Source: Meconema thalassinum
Taxonomy: Eukaryota; Arthropoda; Insecta; Orthoptera; Tettigoniidae
Length of the DNA stretch: 64,000 nucleotides
NCBI GenBank assembly: GCA_946902985.2
Contig: OX336388.2
Span: 1,216,230,609-1,216,294,608 of the forward strand
Direction: 5' to 3'
Part shown: positions 55,233 through 64,000 of the stretch, piece after piece
Layout of the letters: each line of letters starts with the position of its first letter
Position numbering within the stretch: the first letter of the stretch is position 1
Made by a program: the position numbers and the translations under genes
Notes under the pieces: model-generated
Database searches by the model: none
Seen by the model: only the letters and a program-made list of their open reading frames with translations
Told to the model about the DNA's origin: nothing

Positions 55233-58200
55233 TGCCGGTATTAAGTGTGGATCCCTAGAATAGTGTTTCCATTCATACTGATACAATACTATTTTATGAT
55301 ACTAATTTCGACGCTATTTCCATCTAGCGGTAATTGCTTGATATACTAAGAGATTGTATTTACCGGCTATCTCTCGTAAATATGAAAAGCGCCCCAATGA
55401 GAATGTTAGCTTGACCAAAGGAACTTGTAACAACAATATAGAGATCGGTGATTGTCACGACGAGAAGATGACTGAGAACACCATGACCGGTTTACAGTCT
55501 AGTAGATATTAAAATGTTTTAAAATTAAGTTTTGAATTACCTTGTTACGATTTAAACCTTCCCCTTTTGGATATCCATGTTCTTCGTGCTCATTTGAAAC
55601 GACACCAAGATTGAGCATCGATATATATATTTTTAAGCTGTCGCCTAGAACGTCTAGTCATCTCATCAAAGCTAAGTCCTTTACCGTTTGAAGTATCATG
55701 CATGAAAATGTAATTAGAAGTTGCCGACTAAGAAAAACATCCTCCAATCTTTGGTGTTAGCATGACCCTTTATTATATAAATAGGTTCGGAGATCTTTCT
55801 GGTTTGAGGTTAAGTTGTTAACTTGTGTAATTGTTCCCTTGTTATTATATAAACGTAGTGGGCGATCGCATTGGTTTTATTTTAAGGGGTTTGTATCTTT
55901 CGGGTTTTGTAATTTTGCCTTTTCACTCGCGTGTTGTTGCATTTTGTTATGCTGGATAATGGAATGTTTAAGAGTGAATGCCTAGTGTTTTATTTTGGCG
56001 TTCTGCCATGGGGTTAGCTCGCTGTTTACGTGGATCTACCATGGGGTTAGTTCCACGTGTTGTTGTTGTCGGTTTCGCTGGATGATAATTGAGGGTTATT
56101 TGTTGTTTCATGTATTTGTGTATTTAATTTAAGACTACGTATTCCTCCTTAACATTCCATTATAAGCTCGTGTTCTTTCCTTGTGGGTGGGTAGATATTG
56201 TTTGTTTAACTTGGATCTTGACTGGACAGTGGTTCCTTGTGTATGTTTCCTTGTGTTTCTTTTAGTCCAGTCAAGAAACGACGCGAGAGCTTGTTATGTT
56301 ATTGAATGAGATCTATCGGTTATTATTTCGGGTGGTAGTATGTGTGCTTCTTACATCTGTCCGGAGGTTGTGATTGGTGCTCATATCGCCTCAAGTTATG
56401 TAACTGAATCTTATACTTCGTTCGAGAAGAAGTCTTATTCTGGAAGTTCATGAAATCATTTTTGTTGGTTATTAATTTTGGGATTGTTATTTGTTTGTTT
56501 CTTATCGTGGTAAATGTTTGAACTGATCTATGTTTCGTAAGGGGTTGGTATGTCATGTCATGTTTTAGTGAAGTTCGGGTACGTTTTGTTGTGTTCTGTG
56601 TGATGTCATTTGTTCTTGTACTGTTTTGTTTCTTGGGTTGTTTGTATATGGTGTGACATACGTTATAGTATGGGTGGTCGGATAGACAGTTCTTGGGAAA
56701 TGTGATTTCTTAAACCTCTCAGAATATTCCTTCTAACTACATTTATGTAGTTAGCCTGTGGTGGAACGAATGTATTATTTAATCTATTGTTAACTTGTTA
56801 TTCTTTATTCCCCTTTTTCTTAAGTTTAGTATTTTAAGAAAGATCTCCAGCCTTCCGGTATCTTGAGTCATCTCTCAGTCAAGCTCTTATTTTGATATGT
56901 TTTGTTTTGATAATATGTGTACTTTATTCCAGCCCCATCAGCCCTCATTAAATCATTTCATGCACTCCTCACGTTCCCCGTTTTGATATGTCTCTTTTCA
57001 TTAAATGCTATTTTGAAGTTTTTAAACGATACTTTAAACGTGTTTTCATTTCATGATTCGTCACCATCTAATTCTAAATGTGAATATACTCGACACTGGT
57101 CGAGGGTCCACGGTTCCCTCTGAGTGAGTGGCAGTCCCCATCCTGCGCACATGTGGGAGCTCTTTACGTACCCACCGTCTCGACACCGACTGTGTGCGTG
57201 GGTGGTAAAATCCCGATTGCACACATACCAACACTACACTACTCCTGTGGCCTGTATTGTAATAATGTATACGGAAATTATACTGCAAAAAATATTTCTC
57301 AAGTCTGTGTAGTGTAATTGTACTGCGCTGTAAATCCACATTAGCGTGGGTGCGATACCTTACTCCGTGTATTTGTAAGTATGTGTTTGACGTGCGTTGT
57401 CGTATATCATCTGTATCTGTTCACCGTTTTCCTAATTTATTTGTGTCAATAATCTGTTTTATCAAGTTGCCTCGGGGCTAAAGTGCTTCCTGTTCGATCG
57501 TATGTATCTACGTGTAAATGGCGGCTTCCTATCGCCTCTGCTGACGTTGGATGTAGTTTTATGACGTGCCCAGGTCGTTGAACTATTTGGGAAGGTCGCT
57601 TTGGGACTAAAATGTTCTGTTTGCTTTTATGTATGTGTATATGAATTGATAGTGTGTGTAGATTGTAGATGGCGCGTAGTTTGTTTAAGCTTGCCTGTGT
57701 ACATCGTGCGGGACGGTAATGCCCTGTTATCGCGTAAACTGATCTTCAGTCGGTCGCTACTTAATGCTTGTTCGACGGCTACGAGTGTATGTGTTATCAA
57801 TGCCTAAAATTTTGCTGACGAACGCAGTTTACGGACTTGCAGGTCCAATAACGCCTGTTTTGGTGTAAAATGGTTTTCAGTCGGTCATACATTTGGCTAT
57901 GTGATACCTGGTATGTGTGTAACTGTTTGTGTGCAGCTAGTTTTAAAATATATGTGTGAAATTGTATTATATGATCCTAATTCATCTATACTGAAGCGAT
58001 GTGCGTGTATCCTATCGTGGTTTTAAATGTTTCCTCCAGGAAAATATTATCTACTGCGTACGCTCAGCGCGTGTAATGATAAAGTGTGGCTGGCAGCGAA
58101 CATGCTGTTTGCCCGAAGAATAGTGTAGGAGCTGAGTCAGGCGTGCGACTCGTGTTACACTTGTCGGCTGGAGGGGCAGTGTAGTAGCTTGTTAGAAACA

Positions 58201-60025
58201 TGTGCTCGTCACACTCACAAAATATACATGTCCTGAAATTACTAGACTAACATATGGCATGCAAATATACAACACAATGAAATACTCTTTATGAATGTCA
58301 GGTGTGGGCAGGTGCACGGGGTTAGGAATATGTATATTTTGTACCTAAAGGACGTAGGTTCAATGAAGGGGTCTAAGTATAAATTGTAGTGTACCGGAGG
58401 CGTGTAATTTTGAAAACGTATAGTGTATTGTGTGTGTGTGGGGGGGGTGGGTTATATTAATAATGCTTTAAGTGACTTTGGCCTTTCTGTGTAAGTACAA
58501 TGTGTGCCTCAGTATCCTGGGATGTCGCGAGTTCGATTCTCTAGTGGTTATCCGTATCCAGGTCTTAGCTGGGCTGTAGGACACATGTAAGCGAATTGTA
58601 TGACTGTTTAGCTTTTGTGTACATGTCGCACATTCTAAATACATTTTCGAATATGTTGGCCATCATGTGCCCTATGCATTAATAACTATCATGTGGAACG
58701 GCGGTCCCGGGTTTGATACCCTAGCATTCGTACCTAGTTAGGTCTATCGGAACTTTGGACCATACATATTTCGTTTGTTTAGCAAACCTTGTGATCACCG
58801 AATCGATGTTTATAGTGATATCACGATGAATGTGCAGCAATGCACGGATAGGAAACTGGGGCTTTTTTCGCACGAAAAATTTTTGCCGACCTCCAAACCG
58901 CAAGCTTGGTTGGCAATTTAAGCTGTGACTTTCTCCCTTTGTCGATACCAACTCGACTTGCCGAAACTGTAACGTACCTTGATCCTTTTCTCGAAGCTCG
59001 ATGTAAAAGTCGCAAAACACGCCGTTGCAATTTGTACGAATATTTTTGGTGCGCTAAACGCATCAAATTTCTATCCATGTAGCTTGCAAAAAAATTGGTC
59101 TGGTTTTGTACGTTTGGTTATTTTGTGATTGCGTTTTTAGTGATACCATTTTTCTTAACAATTTCTATTCTCTGACACCCCCCCCCCCCCCCCGCAAGGC
59201 CAAACTCTAGATCGATTCTCTGACCGCCACCAAAACCAAACTTTAGATCCGCGCCTGTGGGCGGTATGTAGTACGTGTTCGGCAATGAGTTGTCGGTAAT
59301 TGTTTTGGAGTGCCGCATATTGCGCCCTGATAGTCTGGAGGGTCGCAGTGGTCATGATTAGACCGTAGACGACGTTTATCCGGTTGTGAATGTGACTAGT
59401 TTTAATATGTTGTGTGCAGCTCCCTATGAATATTGTGTAAGTGTTTGTGTGCCCGTTTGAGTAATGTTATGCGAGTATCTGAAGGGGTGCGCATACATCT
59501 AATTTGTGCCGCGCCTACTCGCGTATGCAGGGTCTGTATGTGTGATTGCACCCCCTGCATTCGGCGTTGGTGGCTTTGCAATAGTGTGAACAACAAGGGT
59601 GAAGATCTATCGCTCTGGATTTGTCGTGAGGTGCCATAGCATGTAATTGTGTAATAGCGAGGTGTAAATCACAGTAAGGGTTGTGTAAGAGCGTGGTTTA
59701 CCCTATTATCCTTTGCTCAATGAAGGAGCAAATATGTGCGGAGCTGTTTAAGCTGTAGCAGCAGTGTTACTGCTTTTAGGCAATTTCAATGTGCAATATG
59801 AGGGTGTCGTACTAAATAGTACCTGTTAGACCCTTTGTATGTAACTGGGGTGGGGGCGGGTAATTGATTAATAAATTCGCTTACCTGCGATAATGTACTC
59901 TCAATTTTTTTTCTCAAAAACTGGGGGTTGGCGTTTGCTTGGCTAAATTGTACTACGAGATCTAACCACATAACTACGTTGTTTGTAGTTCTACAACAAC
60001 GTGGTTACTCGGCGCGTCCACCAAT
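55233..60025. other. 3' part of element B, no recognisable gene
   Basis: About 4.8 kb, T- and G-rich on this strand and without clear similarity to element A. Two overlapping minus-strand frames at 58721-59078 (RRVLRLLHRASRKGSRYVT) match no family I know. A 16-base poly-C run is at 59178-59193. Just upstream of the 3' LTR, ACGTTGTTTGTAG (59973) and CTACAACAACGT (59991) form a hairpin. I saw no clear purine tract before the 3' LTR. Confidence 0.45.
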
Positions 60026-60955
60026 TGTATGGGCACTTTGTGTGCCCTATACGGGGTTGTGTTAGGGGAGGTGTTGAGTAAAATGGTGCTAAGGGATGTT
60101 TGGGTAAGTGTTCAGTGTGTTTTGTAGAGATGAGCTGTCTAGGGGCGTAGACTTGCCTCGATGAAGGGCTTCCAGGTGTTCTGTATGACTGGACAGCTCG
60201 GGGGTATGGTAGCTGTAAAAGGGTTGCTTAACAAATAACAGTCTGAGGCACTACAGTGCTCCTCAGCTTACAGATACTGGGTGCAGGCTAGCGAAGACTG
60301 GAACAAATAAGCTGACGCGTACTCTGCGGCGATGCGTCAAGTGACTGCTCAGCTAATACTTCTAAACAATTAATACTAATACTAATTAATACTTAAGTGC
60401 CCTACTGGGGTAAGGTTTAAAATAATCAAATAAGTCGAAAGACCAGCGAACTAGAGACTAGATTTAATGAGTACTTCTATAAATGAAGTATGGTTACTGT
60501 TCAAAGCAGCTCCAGTGCCAATGAATCTACTGTTTTGCAATACAAAGACAATGTGTAAGACAAAGGGTAAAATGTTAATGGTGTAGGGATGTTATGGAAA
60601 AGACTCCCGCAGATACACTTACCCAGATGGCAGCCGTCGTGAAGATGCCCTTCAGAGGTTTCACACTACATGGACCCCGAGCTGTGGGTGCCTGGCGGTT
60701 TTATAGTTGTAGTGTGCAGTGTGTGCAGAATTGACACATTCCGACCTGGTCGGTACTCCTTTAGGGTACATGGTGGTTCATTGAGAAGTTCACTTGAGTT
60801 CACTGGGGTTAAGGCATTTCATGTGAGATGTAAAATGTGTTGGAAAGTGTGTAGGTATTTGGGGACGAAAAGTATGATGTATGGGGTGGTGGCTGTATCC
60901 ACTCCCTGGGATGTAAACTATAGGGCGAGGGAGTGTATCCCCTACAGATACAACA
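60026..60955 (+). repeat. 3' LTR of element B
   Basis: 930 bases, starts TGTATGGGCACTTTGTGTGC, ends GATACAACA. It matches 46102-47015 except for scattered substitutions and a 15-base insertion of an ATTAATACTAAT-like stretch. Confidence 0.9.
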
Positions 60956-61020
60956 GTGTCCAGGGCCAAATGACCTCAATGTCCAAGCCCCTCAAATAAT
61001 ACAACAGCAAACATATTTCA
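60956..61020 (+). mobile_element. SINE S4, 3' part (continuation of 45795-46101)
   Basis: GTGTCCAGGGCCAAATGACC and CAAGCCCCTCAAATAATACA are the expected S4 3' end, here separated from the 5' part by element B. Confidence 0.75.
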
Positions 61021-61884
61021 AGGGCACCTACCCCAATAATTACAGTTCAACTACTACACACACCAAAGCTAAGCAGATTATTGGACAAATCCAATACACC
61101 CAAGTATACAGGGTAGTGACCAAGAGGTCCCTAGCTCCTAAAATGCATTAATAACAACTTGAGAAGAAGCTATTCTCCGAATTCATTTCCAGAATATATT
61201 AGGCTGCCGGTACTATTATTAAGGAACTTGATGGTGCAGTGGTGTAGATGCTTGCCCCTTCATCCAGGTGGCCGGGATTTGAGAGTGACTGCAGGGTGTA
61301 TTTTCCTCTGAAAAATATGGTAATGTGGTGTCAATGAAGGCATCTGGCCTTGAACTGTCGGCCAAAACCAAAGATAATCATTATTTTGCTGAAAGGGCCT
61401 CTTTGGATCTATTAGGTCAGTACTGTATCTGAGGCTCTTATGGAGCCAATCCATGCAAGGTATAAGGTTCCCAGCAAGGTGAATATACAGCCCTCTTTTT
61501 CTGCAAAGGCGATTGCAGGTTTGTACATAAACAGATGTTCAACAAGGACTAACACAAAATTTCTAATCTCACACAAGAACTAACACAGAATTTCTAATCT
61601 CAGATAAAGATTGATCCTTGCAAAGTTCATTCAGTGTAACAAGATCATGAGCGCCCACAGGATTTTTTCCAGTGGGGAGGCCAAGTAATGTTTTTCATTT
61701 CATTGCCTACCTGTTACTAGGTGATGATGAGACGTATCCCATCCCGCGATTTTAGTTTCATTCCTTACTTGCTTAGTGATATTCATTATTTGGCTGCTCT
61801 GAAACCGTTGGGTACATTATCTTTATAGCATGAATGGGAGGAATGGTTTTTTTGAGTTCAGAGTTTTCCATCGCTTTGTGAATC
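61021..61884. other. Unrecognised sequence with one decayed SINE
   Basis: 61232-61475 is tRNA-like at its start (GTGCAGTGGTGTAGATGCTT, GGCCGGGATTTGAGAGTGAC) and is probably an old SINE. Elsewhere there is a short duplication, AACACAAAATTTCTAATCTC and AACACAGAATTTCTAATCTC (61551 and 61579). No gene seen. Confidence 0.45.
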
Positions 61885-61895
61885 ATCGTCATAAT

Positions 61896-62223
61896 ACCGG
61901 GTGAGTTAGCCGTGGTCGTTACGGCATGACTAATGGCAGTCGCTCACATCCGGGAGGCGAGGAGGTTCGAATCCCCCCGCTGGCAACCTTGAAGATGGTC
62001 TTCTGTGGTTTCCCATCTTCCTTCCAGGCAAATGTCGGGGTTAGTCCCTAACTATAGGCCACAGCCGCTACCTTCCAACTCCTCGCCCTTCCCTTCCAAC
62101 TTTCCTCCCCAACGGTACTTGTAGCTCACCCATTGGGTGTCCGTCTCGAAGCAGCTACAAAAGTACTGGCGAGCCGAACATGTCCTCGGACACCCCCGGC
62201 ACTAAAAGCCATACGCTAAAAAA
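61896..62223 (+). mobile_element. tRNA-derived SINE (family S6)
   Basis: Flanked by exact ATCGTCATAAT copies (61885-61895 and 62224-62234). The head reads CCGGGTGAGTTAGCCGTGGT and GGAGGTTCGAATCCCCCCGC. The body includes TTCCAGGCAAATGTCGGGGT, and the 3' end is A-rich. Confidence 0.92.
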
Positions 62224-62234
62224 ATCGTCATAAT

Positions 62235-63239
62235 GATAATTTCTTAAAAAGAGGTAAAAAGTAGTTGTATCGCCATGTATCAACGAAAATAAATATAAAG
62301 AAGTTCATGAAAATGGTGATGTTAATCCAGTTCGCCGATTTCTAAATAACTGGAGACATTTTCAAATAATCCCAAACTACTAAGTTAAATAAAACTGTGG
62401 AATTATCCCTACATCTAAATCAGTTAAGTATCAGTAACTTGAATTTCTGAAAAAACTGGTGTGACAATGAACAATCGAAATATTCTCGGTAATGCAGGAG
62501 AGGGAGCCATGGCCCCTTCTTGCACCCCCCCTCTCCTTCCCCCCATGTGGGCACCCATGAACAAGATATGTACTTCTTTCTGACAAGCATTTACAGATCA
62601 TCAACAACTATAAGAAAACAAAAGTGTTAGCATGAACCAGTAATATCATTCTGGTCAAAATTGTAAAGTACTGAAAAAATTGAATGCAAAAGATTGTTTG
62701 CCATCTCTTGATGAATGCAGTACATTTGCATTTATCTGTCGGCACAGGCTAGAGTAAAATGTGGCTTTTCACCTATGTCTCAGTCTCACTCATGGCTGTG
62801 ATTATATGGAAGCTACTGAGGTATGGGTGGTGCTTAGTAATGGCATTCAGAGCACAGTCAATGCCTGTGGATGCTGTGAAAGGTTCTACTCATAGGGTTA
62901 GTACTGCTGTTCTGACTCAGTGAGGAAAAGAATAACAAACTACCTCACTCCTCATCTTGCATAGCATGCCTCACTATAGCGCTCCATTGGGTTTTTGTGG
63001 GTATATACCCACATAACCTAACGGCGGTACTTTTTTTGAGGATCCAACCAGCCTATGGGCTAACTACCTAACAGACAGACAAAGATCGACTCATATGAGC
63101 ACAATTCGTTTGAGGGTGCTTGTTATATCTGCACTAGCATTTCTGAAAATTGCAACACCCAGAAAGAATAGCCCAAATGAGTCCAAACTCTGAGGATGGG
63201 TAGAAGAGTGTTCCAACAATAAGTAAATAATGATCGAAT
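62235..63239. other. Unrecognised sequence
   Basis: About 1 kb without a gene or a repeat that I can name. Confidence 0.4.
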
Positions 63240-63466
63240 GGCCTCCGGAGAGGCCAAGTGCAGGTCTTTCTAGTTGGCGCCCGTGGTCGACCTGCGCGTC
63301 GTAATGAGGACGAAGTGATGATGAAGACGGCACATAGACCCAGTTCCCGAGCCAAGGGAATTAACCTTTGGAGATTAAAATCCCTGATGGCTTGACCGGG
63401 AATCGGACCCGGGACACTTTGGTTTAAAGCCAAGCGCTAACCATTTAGCCATGAGGCAGGACTTCG
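63240..63466 (-). mobile_element. tRNA-derived SINE (family S7)
   Basis: On the minus strand the head is GTCCTGCCTCATGGCTAAAT followed by GGTTAGCGCTTGG, and CCGGGTCCGATTCCCGGTCA supplies the B box; together they form a tRNA-like cloverleaf sequence. The body includes TCAGGGATTTTAATCTCCAA. I did not find a clear TSD, and the 3' border is approximate. Confidence 0.75.
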
Positions 63467-64000
63467 AGCAATAAGTGATAAGCAGGGTTGGGTAAGTTGC
63501 ATTTCAAAAGCATCTTAATTACAGTTGCAATTATCAAAGTCTTGAATCTGTACTTTTTATTTCTTTTGTATATAGTTAATAACATTTTCCCACCTACCAT
63601 AGTATACTGTTTGAACTGAATATTGGATTACAGCAATAGCGCTTATGTGTGTTAGCATACCTCATGCCTTAAAAACAATTCATGAAAAGTGAATAGTGTT
63701 GTACCTTTAAGGACATATAATGTCCTTAAGAGATACATTCACATATACCTACAAATCTAAAACTAATCCACAACTCCAGACACCTATAATTGCTCACAAA
63801 CATCTACAATTACACCCCTATCATCTACGCCACCTGCACCTATCTACCCTAGACTCGACACAACTTCACCCTTAAAGCCACCCCAAAGTTGCAAGTAACA
63901 ACAACAGCAACACACTTCATTTTTACACCAAGCTGGCAGAGCCACACCACAGCTCTTGCCTAAGCGCTTGCTACATCCATCAACAAATACACAGGAACTG
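63467..64000. other. Unrecognised sequence with a small palindrome
   Basis: No gene seen. TTAAGGACAT and ATGTCCTTAA (63707-63729) form a perfect 10-base inverted repeat around ATA. Confidence 0.45.

Larger units (their letters stand above)
46102..60955 (+). mobile_element. Giant LTR element B, no recognisable coding sequence (14.9 kb)
   Basis: Bounded by two LTRs of about 0.92 kb and by GTAT/GTGT at the target (46098-46101 and 60956-60959, one mismatch). The SINE S4 sequence is continuous if the element is removed, which confirms the borders. The interior (13 kb) shows no gag, protease, RT or integrase; its longest frames are around 100 codons and have no motifs. It shares the leader, the GGACTTA motif cluster and four conserved non-coding blocks with element A, in the same order. 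A S1 SINE and a second SINE are inserted inside. Confidence 0.8.

Noticed and set aside
56323..56556. 77-codon minus-strand frame in element B
   Set aside because: Lys/Thr-rich with no motif, as expected from T-rich plus-strand sequence.

Overview
This window looks like intergenic DNA from a large arthropod genome, most likely an insect. I recognise no host protein-coding gene and no genuine tRNA or rRNA gene. Nearly everything that can be named is a mobile element or its remains: three non-LTR retrotransposon (LINE) families, a BEL/Pao fragment, two very large LTR elements with no recognisable coding sequence, a small LTR element carrying only a gag-like ORF, inverted-repeat and foldback elements, and many tRNA-derived SINEs. 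The LINE families are typical of arthropods. The SINE whose head reads CCTCCGTGGCTCAGGCGGCA reminds me of repeats of orthopteroid insects, but that is memory and not a database result. Intact target-site duplications (TSDs) and in-frame continuity let the order of insertion be read.

Positions 1-9765: a Jockey-like LINE on the minus strand is split by an RTE-like LINE (1438-8195, plus strand). That LINE is itself split by a composite inverted-repeat element built of three 1.13-kb tandem units (3283-7339), and the third unit holds a SINE (6282-6592). This is four levels of nesting.

Positions 9766-12541: an inverted-repeat-rich piece, then a BEL/Pao gag-protease fragment on the minus strand.

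Positions 12542-36953: a second LINE with an RNase H domain on the minus strand. It is cut by a foldback element (about 13412-14600) and by giant LTR element A (16056-33486, TSD ATAT). Element A carries a SINE in its 5' LTR, a LINE tail, and a 2.5-kb gag-only LTR element (23673-26164, TSD AGTT).

Positions 36955-43930: a third LINE on the plus strand, interrupted by a 5.5-kb element with perfect 26-bp terminal inverted repeats and TATA flanks (37887-43374), which contains SINE copies but no visible transposase. Positions 43980-45169: a 1.19-kb imperfect palindrome lying inside a tRNA-derived repeat.

Positions 46102-60955: giant LTR element B, related to A, inserted in a SINE. Positions 60956-64000: the rest of that SINE, three further SINEs and unrecognised sequence.

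The most unusual content is the A/B family. Each copy is 15-17 kb, has LTR boundaries and short TSDs, and lacks identifiable gag, protease, RT or integrase. The two copies nevertheless share a collinear series of conserved non-coding blocks, including a short stem-loop just downstream of the 5' LTR whose paired bases differ in a compensatory way. This resembles a large retrotransposon derivative (LARD) that must be moved by proteins from another element.
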